The translations under genes and the position numbers were made by a program. Below the pieces are notes generated by a model, which saw nothing but the letters and a program-made list of their open reading frames with translations, was not told the origin of the DNA and did not search any database. Source: DASSUW01 sp963835525 (GTDB taxonomy: Bacteria > Actinomycetota > Thermoleophilia > Solirubrobacterales > Solirubrobacteraceae). Taken from it: a stretch of 64,000 bases of DNA. Shown here piece by piece: positions 17,981-27,300 of the stretch (its first letter is position 1; every line of letters begins with the position of its first letter). The stretch is taken from contig CAWIFM010000008.1 in assembly GCA_963835525.1 (NCBI GenBank), positions 1,488,001 through 1,552,000 of the forward strand. The letters run 5' to 3'.

Positions 17981-19924
17981 GTGCCCCTGCACAAGACTCG
18001 TCACCGCTTCGCCGCATGTCTGCTCAGCATCGTCTTGACGGTGCTCGCGCTCGCCACGCTCGCGGTTGAGGGTCGCGCGGCCTTCCCCGGCGCCGACGGC
18101 CGGATCGCCTTCACGAGCACCCGGGACGGCGACTCCGAGGTCTACACGGTCGAGGCGGACGGGACAGGCCTCGCGCGGCTCACCGCGCGCTTTGGGGCCG
18201 ACGACCAGCCGGCTTTCTCACCCGACGGGACGATGCTCGCCTTCCGCAGCCACCGCGACGACAACACCGACATCTACGTGATGAGGGCCGACGGCAGCGG
18301 CGTGCGGCGGCTGACGACCGATGCGAGCGCCGACGCCGAGCCGACCTGGGCGCCCGACGGCCAGCAGCTCGCGTTCACCCGCACCGGCGACGTCTACGTC
18401 ATCGGGCTCGACGGGACGGGCGAGCGGCGGTTGACGACTAACCCGTTCTTCGACGGCCAACCCGCGTGGTCGCCCGACGGCGAGTGGATTGCCTTCACCT
18501 CGACGCGCACCGGAAACGGCGAGGTGTTCGCCATACGCGCGGATGGCTCCTTCGAGGTGAATCTCACGGACCGGATCGGCGCCGACTCCAACCCCACGTG
18601 GTCGCCGGACGGGACGCGAATCGCCTACATCAGCTCGCAGCCGACGTCCGCCGAGGTGACGGTGATGCCTTCCTCCGGGCTCGGACCAGGCGGCAGCGGC
18701 GCGGTCGTTCTGACCTCGGACGGCTTCAGCGACCTCGCGCCGAGCTGGTCGCCCAGCGGAACGCGTATCGCCTTCGAGAGCAACCGAGACGATGCCAACC
18801 CCGAGATCTACACCATCGCCGTGGCCGGAGGGACGATCGCGCGATTGACGACCCACCCAGCGCACGACATCCTGCCCGACTGGGGCGCCGCGCCGCCACC
18901 GATCGACAGCGATGGCGACGGGGTCGCGAACTCGGTCGATAACTGCCCTGACGTCGCCAACGCCGATCAGGCCGACGGTGATGGCGACGGTCTCGGCGAC
19001 GTCTGCGACCCGGACCGCGATGGCGACGGGGTCGCGAACTCGGTCGATAACTGCCCCGACGTCGCCAACGCCGATCAGGCCGACGGTGATGGCGACGGTC
19101 TCGGCGATGCCTGCGACCCGCTGACGACCGTCCCAGCGATTCTCTTCTCGAGCACCCGCACAGGCAGAGGCGACATCTATTCGCTTGATCCAAGCGGAGG
19201 AGCGCCGGCGCAGCTGACAAGCGGCAACGCGGTCGACGCCGAGCCGGTCTGGTCACCCGATGGCGGCAAGATCGCCTTCACCAGCAATCGGACCGGAGGC
19301 CACATCGAGATCTACGTCATGGACGCAGACGGCAGCGACGTCACGAGGTTGACCACGAACTCGGCGGTCGACGCGTCGCCCGCCTGGTCGCCGGCCGGAA
19401 CGCAGATCGCGTTCGCCAGCAACCGCACGGGCGGGAATTGGGACGTCTATGTCATGGACGCCGACGATGGCGCGAACGTGGCGAGGCTGACCACGCACGC
19501 GGCGGCCGACACATTCCCGGCCTGGTCGCCGGACGCCACGAAGATCGCGTTCTCGAGCTCGCGCACCGGCGGCGGCGACATTTACTCGATGACCGCCGGC
19601 GGCGCGTCGCAGACGCGGCACACAACCTCGCCCGCGGTCGACACGGAACCTGCGTGGTTCGCCTCGGCGATCGCGTTCTCGACCAACCGCCACGGTGTCG
19701 TGAACTTCGAGATCTACACGATGAACGAGGGTGGCAGCGGGCAGACGCGCCGGACGAACGAGCCGAGTCCCGACATCTCGCCTGCCTGGTCGCCGGACGG
19801 GACCGAGATCGCGTTCGCCAGCGGGCGAGACGGCAACCTCGAGCTATACACGCTCTCCCCGGGCGGAGGCGCGGCGACACGTTTGACCACGCATCCGGCC
19901 CTCGACGGCCTGCCCGACTGGTAA
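17981..19924 (+). CDS. Exported PD40 beta-propeller (TolB-like) protein with thrombospondin type-3 repeats
   Basis: 647 residues from GTG 17981. A signal peptide (LLSIVLTVLALATLAVEGRAA) is followed by repeated PD40/TolB blades of the form WSPDGxxIAF(T/A)S: about seven before residue 305 and about six after 385. Between them is a calcium-binding-type segment, DSDGDGVANSVDNCPDVANA, present twice with a 36-residue period and ending in DVCDPD and DACDP. The architecture points to a cell-surface or secreted protein whose propeller halves are joined by a rigid Ca-binding linker. No enzymatic residues are evident. It stands alone; the next 1.4 kb is remnant DNA. Confidence 0.85.
   Translation: MPLHKTRHRFAACLLSIVLTVLALATLAVEGRAAFPGADGRIAFTSTRDGDSEVYTVEADGTGLARLTARFGADDQPAFSPDGTMLAFRSHRDDNTDIYVMRADGSGVRRLTTDASADAEPTWAPDGQQLAFTRTGDVYVIGLDGTGERRLTTNPFFDGQPAWSPDGEWIAFTSTRTGNGEVFAIRADGSFEVNLTDRIGADSNPTWSPDGTRIAYISSQPTSAEVTVMPSSGLGPGGSGAVVLTSDGFSDLAPSWSPSGTRIAFESNRDDANPEIYTIAVAGGTIARLTTHPAHDILPDWGAAPPPIDSDGDGVANSVDNCPDVANADQADGDGDGLGDVCDPDRDGDGVANSVDNCPDVANADQADGDGDGLGDACDPLTTVPAILFSSTRTGRGDIYSLDPSGGAPAQLTSGNAVDAEPVWSPDGGKIAFTSNRTGGHIEIYVMDADGSDVTRLTTNSAVDASPAWSPAGTQIAFASNRTGGNWDVYVMDADDGANVARLTTHAAADTFPAWSPDATKIAFSSSRTGGGDIYSMTAGGASQTRHTTSPAVDTEPAWFASAIAFSTNRHGVVNFEIYTMNEGGSGQTRRTNEPSPDISPAWSPDGTEIAFASGRDGNLELYTLSPGGGAATRLTTHPALDGLPDW
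18911..19120 (+). repeat. 108-bp tandem duplication encoding thrombospondin type-3 repeats
   Basis: Two units begin at 18911 and 19019 (period 108 bp, 36 codons) inside the propeller gene. They differ at only a few bases: CCCTGAC versus CCCCGAC, and GACGTC versus GATGCC near the unit end. Each encodes DGDGVANSVDNCPDVANA followed by DGDGLGD and a Cys-Asp-Pro. The near identity points to a recent or gene-conversion-maintained duplication. Confidence 0.9.
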
Positions 19925-19939
19925 CCCGGCGTCCCTGGC

Positions 19940-20040
19940 ACCTGGTAGCCCGAGTGTCATGTCCGTCCGAGGTGATGCCAGATCGTCCACATCGTCCGCT
20001 ACCGCGGAAGCTGCGGACGCATGAGACGATCTGGATGCCG
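19940..20040. repeat. Degenerate copy of the att-like tail without the tRNA part
   Basis: From CCTGGTAGCCCGAGTGTCAT to ATCTGGATGCCG this stretch aligns with the 105-bp tail of repeat copies 2-4 (TAACCCGGGTGTCAT, CCAGATCGTCC, CGCGGA, CGGACGCAT, GACGAT and TGGATG in the same order) but with many substitutions. The tRNA half that should lie to its left is missing apart from the CCTGG junction. It looks like an older scar. Confidence 0.65.
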
Positions 20041-20469
20041 CCGCCCGCCGAGGCCCACTCCTTCGTCGGACCGCTCGTCAGAGCGTCGCCGGCGGGGCGA
20101 AGGGGTATGGCAGCCCATCGGACTGGCTCGAGGCTCATGCGACGCGAGCCGTCTCGAACGAATCGATCTCGGCTTGGGAGCCGCCGGCAAGGAAGGCTCC
20201 GTGAACAAACGTCAGGGTCCTCCGATGAAGACTTACGTCGGCTACATCTGGATCGATGACGAACCGGGAATCCGTCTCAGCCTCGGTCTCCAGACGAAGC
20301 CCGTGCCAGCGACAAGGCGGCCGGTGACGACAAGGCGGCCAGGCGCTCACTGTCACGCGAATCGGGTTCTTGGGTCATGCGCGACGAGCCTACTGCGACT
20401 GCGGCGACATCTACAGCGTTCGACGCAACTGACCGGCACTTGGCCTTGGCCGAGCCATCACACAGGACC

Positions 20470-20774
20470 GCTACGCGCAGCCGCGAGCCGGGTGAAGCTG
20501 CTCTCCTGGCTGTCGCTGGTCTCGACGACGGGCGAGGCGTCGTCGCGATGCCAGCAGGCATCGTGGCGAGTTCGATCCCCTGATCGGATTCGGCCTCAAG
20601 TCGGCGATCGAGGGCCTGGCGTCGGTGATCATCATCTGGCGCTTCACGGGCTCGCGCGTGTACTCGCATGCCGCCGAACAGCGGGCGCAGAAGCTCGCCG
20701 CCGCGGTCGGCACCACCGCGGCGAGCGCCTCGGGCTCGGTTGGGGCAGCGCTGTTCGCCGCCGCTGCCGGCTAG
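20470..20774 (+). pseudogene. Decayed cation-efflux (CDF) transporter N-terminal remnant
   Basis: Across shifting frames the translation gives RVKLLSWLSLV, then GVVAMPAGIVASS, then LIGFGLKSAIEGLASVIIIW followed by RFTGSRVYSHAAEQRAQKL. In that order this is the N-terminal region of cation diffusion facilitator family transporters (first two helices and the following loop). At least two single-base losses (near 20535 and 20580) and loss of the remaining helices show decay; the frame ends at TAG 20772 after an unrelated Ala-rich tail. It lies between two tRNA-derived repeats, so it may be debris of an inserted element. Confidence 0.65.
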
Positions 20775-20997
20775 AAGCGGGCTGCTCGGCACGCCCGTCG
20801 CCATCCCCGCCGTCGCAGGGTGCTCGCCTACCGAGCCGCGTCCGGCGTCACCATCCAACCCCCGCGAGGTCCGCGGTGCGCGACTCTGGCAACGCTGCTC
20901 GTACTCGACCAGTCCAGGAACGAACGTGGGGCACACCGTTGCCGGATGCGATGCCATGAATGTGCCCCACGGCTCAGAGCGATGGCGCCGATAGACG

Positions 20998-21197
20998 ACA
21001 AAAGCCCCGCCATGCGGGGCCTTCGCGTCATGCGCCGAAGAGGACTCGAACCTCCACCCGGTTATCCCGGACCAGGCCCTCAACCTGGTAACCCGGGTGT
21101 CATATCCGTCCGGATCGCGCCAGATCGTCCGGATCGTCCCGAAACGCGGACGACACGGACGCATAGGACGATGCGGATGTTGCCACGGATGTTGCCG
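20998..21197 (-). repeat. tRNA-Leu(GAG) 3'-half remnant with terminator and tail, copy 3
   Basis: The tRNA part is 21031-21088. The terminator-like hairpin AAAGCCCCGC-CAT-GCGGGGCC is at 21001-21022 in minus-strand orientation. The tail extends to GGATGTTGCCGCGAG near 21197 and is nearly identical to that of copy 2 (ATATCCGTCCGGATCGCGCC). No 5' half is present. Confidence 0.85.
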
Positions 21198-21333
21198 CGA
21201 GCCGGCAGCCCGGAGTGCGTGGCGTAGGAAGCCGTCCGGGGGGAACGGCGGACGGGTGGCACGGCCGCTCGCACACCAGCCGTCAGGGAGGCACTGTGAT
21301 CGGCTGTCGCGATCGCCCTTACGCTTGGCCGCG

Positions 21334-24300
21334 ATGCTGCGTGTTCGCCTGCTCGGTGGTCTCGAGGTCAATGCCGGGGTTGCGGGAGCGGACGTCCCGG
21401 TGGGGAGACCATCACGTCTGTTGCTTGGTTGGCTGGCCGCCCATCCGGGCGAGCATGCGCGTGCCGACGTGGCGGCCCGGTTGTGGCCGGACGTGCTCGA
21501 CTCGAGCGCTCGGGCGAGTCTGCGCACGGCACTCAGCGAGCTGCGCGGGGCGCTCGGTCCGGCGGCCATGCATTTGCGGGCGACGCGCGAGACGGTGGCG
21601 CTTGGCGGCCAGGGCCTAGGTGTCGACCTGCGCGCTTTCTCGGAGCTGATCGGCGCGGGTCGGCTCGAGGACGCTCTCGCGCTCTGCCGCGGCGAGGTGC
21701 TGGAGGGGCTCGACGAGGAGTGGGTGTTCGAGCTGCGCTCGCGACACGCCGCCGAGCGCGCGGAGGCGGTGATCGTGCTGGCTCGCGCTGCGAGGGAGGC
21801 CGGAGATGCTGGCTCGGCGCTGGCGTGGGCCCGCCGAATGGCCGCGTGGGCTCCGCTGGACGAGGCGGCTGAGCGCGAGCTGATGCTGGCGCTGGCGGCG
21901 GCGGACGATCGTGGCGCCGCGCTGCGTTCCTACGGTGATTTCTCGCGGCGGCTGGCGCGCGAACTGAGCGTTACGCCCTCGGGGCCTACGCGCGAGCTGG
22001 CGTCGCGGCTGCGCCGCGAGGAGCTCGCCACGGCGGCGGCGGCCGCGTCCGGCCTGCCGCTGCCCGAGCGCCTCGATGCGGTTCGGGGTGATGCCTTCGC
22101 GGGGCGGCAGGCGGCGGGCGCTCGCCTGCACGAGGCGTTCGCGCGTGCGCGCAGCGGCGAGCGCTGTGTCGCGTTGGTGACCGGTGAGGCGGGCATTGGG
22201 AAGACCCGTCTGCTGGCGGAATTTGCGCATGCAGTGCAGCGGGCTGGGGCACTCGTGCTGTACGGACGGTGCGAGGAGGAGCCGGCGAGGCCGTACCAGC
22301 CATTCGCGGAGGCGCTGGCGCCGCTCACGGTCCCTGACGTCCTCGCGGGCGGCCTCGGAGGGCTCTCGGCTGGCCGCCCGGGCGAGCCGGCCTCCGATCC
22401 GGAGGCCGACCGTGTCCGAATGTTCGACGGCGTCGCCGAGTGGCTCGACGAGGTCGCGGCGAGGCGGCCGGTCGTGCTCGCCCTCGACGACCTGCACTGG
22501 GCGGATCGGCCGACGCTGCTTCTCGTGCGCCGCCTGGCCACACGGCCCCAGCGCGTGCCTCTGCTCCTGCTCGGAAGCGCCCGGGACGTCGAGCGACGCT
22601 CGGGCCACCCGCTCACGGAGGCGCTCGCCGAGATCCGGCGCGACCGGCCAGTCGTCCGAGTGGCCCTGCACGGGCTCGACGAGGCGGCCGTTGCCACCGT
22701 CGTGGAAGCGTTGACGGGGACGCGCCCGGACCGGGCCGCCACCCGTGCGCTTCGCGAGCGAACCGGTGGGAACCCGTTCTTCGTTCGCGAGCTGGCCCAG
22801 CACGCTGGGCATGGGGATGCCGTCCCCCTCCCGGACGCCGTGAACGAGATCGTCGCTGCACGTGTCGGCCGGCTCCCGGAGCGCGCACGACGGCTGCTCG
22901 AGGTCGCCGCAGTCGCCGGCTCCGAGTTCGACGTGGAGCTCGTGCAGGCGGGAACGGGCGAGCCGGAGGAGACGGTGCTGGACGCGCTCGACGACGCCCT
23001 GCGGGCGGGCTTGGTGAGGGAGCTGCCGGGACCTGAGCGGCTCGCGTTCGCGCACACGCTCGTGCGAGACGCGCTCGTCGGACAGTTGTCAGCCGCCCGG
23101 CGCGCCTACCTGCACCGCCGCGTCGCAGAGGTGCTGGCCGAGCGGGCCGAGAGCGCGCCCGAGCAGTGGCTGGCCCTGCTCGCACACCACGCGCTTGCCG
23201 GCGCCCGGGCCGAGCCCGAGCCCGCCCTCGCCTACGCGTTGGCCGCCGGGCGACAGGCCGTCAAACGGCTGGCCTGGGAGGACGCAGTCGAGTTGCTCGA
23301 GCGCGCCGAGGGACTTGCCCGCAGACACGCACCGCTGGGACGGCTGGCCGAGGTTCTCGTCGCGCTTGGCGACGCGCGCCTGCGCGCGGGGGAGACCGAT
23401 CGTGCCCGGATCGTGTTCGAGGAGGCGGCGCGGCTCGCCCGCGAGGAGCCACGCGACGACCTGCTCGCGCGTGCGGCGCTCGGCGCCGCCGGACTCGGCG
23501 TGACGATCATCGGTGTCGACGCGCCGCTCGTCGCGCTCCTCGAGGAGGCGCTCCAGCGCCTCCGGCCGGACCAGGCTGCGCTTCGGGTGCGGCTGCTCTC
23601 CAGGCTTGGTATCGCTCTCGCCTACGCGCCCGCCGAGGCGCGCCGACGGGCGCTCGTCGAGGAGGCAGTCGCGGCGGCGCGCACGCTCGCGGATCCCGGC
23701 GCGCTCGCCGTGGCGCTCACGGCCTCGCACGTCGTGCTCTGGGCGCCGGAGGATCTGAGCGCCCGGCTTGCCGCCGCCGGCGAACTCGTCGCCCTCGGAG
23801 AGCGGGCCGGCGATCCGGAGATCGAGCTGCACGGGCGGCACTGGCGCGTCGCCGACCTGCTCGAGTGCGGCGACGTCGCTCCGGCCGACGATGAGATCCG
23901 GATCTATGACCGGCTGGCCACCGAGGCGCGGCTGCCCGCGTTCTCGTGGTACGTGCCGGCCTGGCGTGCGGCGCTCTCGGGCTACCGGGGCGAGCTTGCC
24001 GCGGCAAGACAGCTCACGCACGAGGCGCACGCTCAGGCGACACGCGTCGGCGACCACAACGCCGACCGTGTGCTCACCGCGAACCAGTACACGCTCCACG
24101 TCGTCGACGAGACGTTGCAGGAGTTCGACCTCGGCTCCCTGCGAGCGGGGATCCAATCACCGGCGGGGCGGTCGTACCGGGCCGCCCTCGCGCTCTGCCT
24201 CGCCGAGCTCGGCGACGACAACGCGGCGCGGGCGCTGCTGGAAGAGGCGCTGGCCGAGGGCCTCGAGCGCATGCCGCGCGACGGCAACCTCCTGATCGGA

Positions 24301-24729
24301 CTCGCGCAGCTCGCCGAGGCGTGCGCCGCAGTCGGCCATGCCGAGTGCGCCGCCGCGGTCGTCCCGCTGCTGGAGCCTTTCGCCGACCGCATGATCGTGC
24401 TCGTGCGGGCAACCGGGCTCGCCGGCTCGGCCGCACGACCGCTTGGTCGCGCCCTCGCGGCCGCCGGACGAGTGGCCGAAGCGATCGACGCTTTCGAAGC
24501 CGCGATCTCGGCCGATCGCGCACGCGGGGGGATCCCGTTCGCCGCACACGCGCAGCGCGACCTCGCTGAGACCTTGCTCGCCCGCGGCGTTCCCGGAGAC
24601 GGTACACGGGCGGGTGCGCTGCTCGAGGAGGCAGCCGCAACGGCGGGTCAGCTTGGTTTCGCCGAGCCGGCCCGCCGCGCGCGTGCGCTGCTCGCGTCCG
24701 CTACGGCCGGGCCTCCAGCACGAGGTTGA
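21334..24729 (+). CDS. AfsR/SARP-type regulator: BTAD domain plus ATPase
   Basis: Start chosen at ATG 21334, where the conserved MLRVRLLGGLEV begins; the frame is open further upstream through the repeat. The 1131-residue protein has an N-terminal winged-helix/BTAD region (about 1-235, including WPDVLDSSARASLRTALSEL), an AAA-type ATPase with P-loop GEAGIGKTRL (about 283) and Walker B VVLALDDLHWAD (about 375-387), and a long TPR-like C-terminal half. Such proteins activate secondary-metabolite or stress genes in actinobacteria. It converges on the methyltransferase gene, overlapping it by 29 bases, so the target may be that operon or a distant locus. Confidence 0.85.
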   Translation: MLRVRLLGGLEVNAGVAGADVPVGRPSRLLLGWLAAHPGEHARADVAARLWPDVLDSSARASLRTALSELRGALGPAAMHLRATRETVALGGQGLGVDLRAFSELIGAGRLEDALALCRGEVLEGLDEEWVFELRSRHAAERAEAVIVLARAAREAGDAGSALAWARRMAAWAPLDEAAERELMLALAAADDRGAALRSYGDFSRRLARELSVTPSGPTRELASRLRREELATAAAAASGLPLPERLDAVRGDAFAGRQAAGARLHEAFARARSGERCVALVTGEAGIGKTRLLAEFAHAVQRAGALVLYGRCEEEPARPYQPFAEALAPLTVPDVLAGGLGGLSAGRPGEPASDPEADRVRMFDGVAEWLDEVAARRPVVLALDDLHWADRPTLLLVRRLATRPQRVPLLLLGSARDVERRSGHPLTEALAEIRRDRPVVRVALHGLDEAAVATVVEALTGTRPDRAATRALRERTGGNPFFVRELAQHAGHGDAVPLPDAVNEIVAARVGRLPERARRLLEVAAVAGSEFDVELVQAGTGEPEETVLDALDDALRAGLVRELPGPERLAFAHTLVRDALVGQLSAARRAYLHRRVAEVLAERAESAPEQWLALLAHHALAGARAEPEPALAYALAAGRQAVKRLAWEDAVELLERAEGLARRHAPLGRLAEVLVALGDARLRAGETDRARIVFEEAARLAREEPRDDLLARAALGAAGLGVTIIGVDAPLVALLEEALQRLRPDQAALRVRLLSRLGIALAYAPAEARRRALVEEAVAAARTLADPGALAVALTASHVVLWAPEDLSARLAAAGELVALGERAGDPEIELHGRHWRVADLLECGDVAPADDEIRIYDRLATEARLPAFSWYVPAWRAALSGYRGELAAARQLTHEAHAQATRVGDHNADRVLTANQYTLHVVDETLQEFDLGSLRAGIQSPAGRSYRAALALCLAELGDDNAARALLEEALAEGLERMPRDGNLLIGLAQLAEACAAVGHAECAAAVVPLLEPFADRMIVLVRATGLAGSAARPLGRALAAAGRVAEAIDAFEAAISADRARGGIPFAAHAQRDLAETLLARGVPGDGTRAGALLEEAAATAGQLGFAEPARRARALLASATAGPPARG

Positions 24730-25774
24730 ACGGGGTCTCGGCCGCGCGGCGAACCGAAGAGAAGCCCGCCTGCTCGAGCACCCCGCCCAGCGCGGCCGCC
24801 CCGGCTTGCGCGCCGAGCGCGGGCGTTCCCTGGCCTCCGTCGGCGATCGCGTGCGGGACGCAAATGAGTGCCGAACCCGCATAGAAGATCCGGCCGACCG
24901 GGTTGAGGTTGTCCTCCGTCCGGTCGCCCGCCTGCGGCTCCACGAGCATCAGCGTGCCGTCGGGCGCCAGCGCCTCGCGGATGTGGTGCGCCGCCCTGGT
25001 CGGATCGCCGAGGTCGTGGAACGTGTCGAAGACGCAGACGAGGTCGTAGTCCCCGCCCGGGAAGGCGTCGGCGCTCGCTACCTCGAACCGCACCCGCTCC
25101 GCGACGCCTGCCTCCGCCGCCGCTTCGCGGGCGCGCTCGATCCCGCCCGCATGCGAGTCAATGCCCGCGAAGGTCGAGGCGGGGAAGGCCTCGGCCATGA
25201 TGATCGTCGAGGCGCCGTGGCCGCAGCCGACGTCCGCCACCCGCGCCCCCGCCTGCAGCTTCTCGACGACGCCGTCGAGCGCCGGGAGCCAGCCGCCCAC
25301 CAGGTGCTGGCGGTAGCCGGCGCGGAAGAAGGCCTCGGTTCCGGCAAAGAGACGGTGGTCGTGTTCGTTCCAGGGCAGGCCCGTGCCGCTCCGGAACGCT
25401 TCGACCAGGCGGTCCTCGTCGGCGAAGAATGACGCCAGGATGTCGTACGCACCGAGGAGATAGAAATCGCTCGCCTCGTCAGCGAGCGCGACCGCCTGCT
25501 CTGGCGGGAGCGCGTAGCTCCCGCTCGCCGCGTCGTAGATCACGTAGCCGCCGGCGGCCTGGTTACCGAGCCACTCCCGCACCATCCGAGGCTCCGTCCC
25601 GCTCCGCTCCGCAAGCTCGTCCGGCGTCGCGGGACCGCCGTCAGCGAGAGCGCGGTAGAGGCCGAGCCGCGCACCGAGCCGAACGAGCGGCGCGCTGAAC
25701 GAGGCCGCCAGATCCACCACGGCCTGCCCCAGGAATGCCTCGAGCCTGGACTGATCGATCGCTGTCGTCGCCAT
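24701..25774 (-). CDS. Class I SAM-dependent methyltransferase with N-terminal winged-helix domain
   Basis: Start at ATG 25774 (MATTAIDQSRLEAF), preceded by AGGAG seven bases upstream on the minus strand. 357 residues. The N-terminal part (about 1-100) resembles the dimerising winged-helix domain of Rv2258c-type methyltransferases (LAERSGTEPRMVREWL). The SAM site is VADVGCGHGAS (about 185) with FAGIDSHAGG for the ribose-binding acidic residue and FDTFHDL as motif III/IV. The substrate is probably a small molecule. It follows the FAD oxidase by 85 bases in the same direction, so they probably form one transcript with the AfsR-type regulator. Confidence 0.85.
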   Translation of the reverse strand: MATTAIDQSRLEAFLGQAVVDLAASFSAPLVRLGARLGLYRALADGGPATPDELAERSGTEPRMVREWLGNQAAGGYVIYDAASGSYALPPEQAVALADEASDFYLLGAYDILASFFADEDRLVEAFRSGTGLPWNEHDHRLFAGTEAFFRAGYRQHLVGGWLPALDGVVEKLQAGARVADVGCGHGASTIIMAEAFPASTFAGIDSHAGGIERAREAAAEAGVAERVRFEVASADAFPGGDYDLVCVFDTFHDLGDPTRAAHHIREALAPDGTLMLVEPQAGDRTEDNLNPVGRIFYAGSALICVPHAIADGGQGTPALGAQAGAAALGGVLEQAGFSSVRRAAETPFNLVLEARP

Positions 25775-25859
25775 TCGCCATCTCCTGAACGTTGATTGAC
25801 GAAGCGATCGTCCCGGCTGCCCGCAAACGCACCGCAAGCCCAGCGTAAGTGGCTCGGCG

Positions 25860-27281
25860 TCATCGCATGCTCCAGTGACTCGGCGGAATGTTCGCGTTCA
25901 TCCGGAACACGTTCTCCGGGTCGTGGCGGTCCTTCAACGCGGTCAGGCGCTCGAGGCGGTCGCCGTACGCGGCGTTGACGCCGGCGGCGCCTTCGTCGGA
26001 GATGAAGTTCGCATACACGCCCACGCTGTGCGCGTGCAGCGCGTCCCAGGCCTCGCGGACCCACGCGGTGTGGCGCTCGCCGTCGGGATCGGCCGGCGGC
26101 CAGCCGGTGACGAAGTTGATGTCGAATCCGCTCTCGCGCTCGCCCACCGCGGTCGCGCCGGGTTGGACCCGGGTGACGGCTCCGCCCATCGCCCAGGCCT
26201 GGATCTGCGAGAAGGGCGACGTGAACGCCGCGACGCGCTCCATGAAGACGTCGATCACCGCGTCCGAGAGCTGCAGGAGCCGGTGCGACTTCCAGTAGTA
26301 GTGCCGTCCATGCGGGGCGCCGCCGTCGAGCATCGACTGCAGGAAGACGTAGGGCGCCAGGGTCACGACGTCCGCGATCGGCGCACCGAGCCGGCGCAGC
26401 GGCGCGAGCGCCCGCTCGCCCTCGGCGGGATCGCCGGACCAGACGAGCACGAGGCTGAGCACGGGCTTGCCGAACTGCTCGCGAGGCAGGAAGGGGGCCG
26501 GCGGGGCGAGCATCATCGACATCGTGATCCCGAGCTCGTCGGGCGCCTCGGGCGCGTAGTCGCGCAGGAACCGCAGGACCTCCGGCGCATCGGCAATCGG
26601 CCAGAAGATCGGGCCGCCGAGCGCGAGCGGCCCGACAGGATGGAGCCGGTACTCCAGCGCGGTCGCGATCCCGAAGTTGCCGCCGCCGCCCCGCAGGCCC
26701 CAGAACAGCTCGGGCTCGGTCACGGCGTCCACGTGCAGGTGCTCGGCATCGGCGGTCACGAGGTCGACGGAGAGCAGGTTGTCGACGGTCAGGCCGTGCT
26801 TGCGCATCAGGTGCCCGAGGCCGCCGCCGAGCGTGAGCCCTGCGATCCCGGTGTGGCTGATCAGCCCGCCCGTGGTCGCCAGGCCGGCCTGCTGGGTCGC
26901 GCGGTCGAGCTCGCCCCAGAGCACGCCGCCTGCCGCGCGCGCCGTGCGCGCCGCGGGATCGACGGAGATCGCCTTCATCAGCGAGAGGTCGATCATCACG
27001 CCGCCGTCGATGACCGCGTGGCCGGCGACCGCGTGGCCGCCGCCGCGGACCGAGACCGGCAGCTCGCGCTCGCGGGCGAAGCGCAACGCCTGGGCCACGT
27101 CGTCGGCGCCGGCGCAGCGGGCGATCAGTGCCGGCCGGCGGTCGATCGCGGCGTTCCAGATCCGGCGCGCCTCGTCGTAGCCCTCCTCGCTCGGCCGCAG
27201 CAGCGCGCCCCGGAAGCGCGTGCGCAGCTCCCCGAAGCCTCCCGCGTCGATCGTCGGGGTCTCGAGCTCGTGTACCGACAT
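25860..27281 (-). CDS. FAD-linked oxidoreductase, berberine-bridge enzyme type
   Basis: 473 residues from ATG 27281 (MSVHELETPTID), with GAGAGGA upstream. The N-terminal PCMH-type FAD domain shows SVRGGGHAVAGHAV, where the His is the usual covalent flavin ligand, and GGGLGHLMRKHGLTVDNL; the second usual ligand, a Cys, is not obvious at its normal place (TGGLISHTGIAG has none), so mono-covalent flavin is likely. The C-terminus ends with a BBE motif (YGDRLERLTALKDRHDPENVF and then RMNANI). Enzymes of this type oxidise sugars, alkaloids or polyketides in secondary metabolism. Only 19 bases separate it from the AfsR-type regulator upstream. Confidence 0.85.
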   Translation of the reverse strand: MSVHELETPTIDAGGFGELRTRFRGALLRPSEEGYDEARRIWNAAIDRRPALIARCAGADDVAQALRFARERELPVSVRGGGHAVAGHAVIDGGVMIDLSLMKAISVDPAARTARAAGGVLWGELDRATQQAGLATTGGLISHTGIAGLTLGGGLGHLMRKHGLTVDNLLSVDLVTADAEHLHVDAVTEPELFWGLRGGGGNFGIATALEYRLHPVGPLALGGPIFWPIADAPEVLRFLRDYAPEAPDELGITMSMMLAPPAPFLPREQFGKPVLSLVLVWSGDPAEGERALAPLRRLGAPIADVVTLAPYVFLQSMLDGGAPHGRHYYWKSHRLLQLSDAVIDVFMERVAAFTSPFSQIQAWAMGGAVTRVQPGATAVGERESGFDINFVTGWPPADPDGERHTAWVREAWDALHAHSVGVYANFISDEGAAGVNAAYGDRLERLTALKDRHDPENVFRMNANIPPSHWSMR

Positions 27282-27300
27282 CACAGTCCTCTCGTCGTGC

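Noticed and set aside
20225..20470. ORF starting MKTYVGYIWIDDEPG
   Set aside because: A fair ribosome-like sequence precedes it, but the frame runs through the CDF remnant in the wrong phase and becomes low-complexity; at most a decayed fragment.
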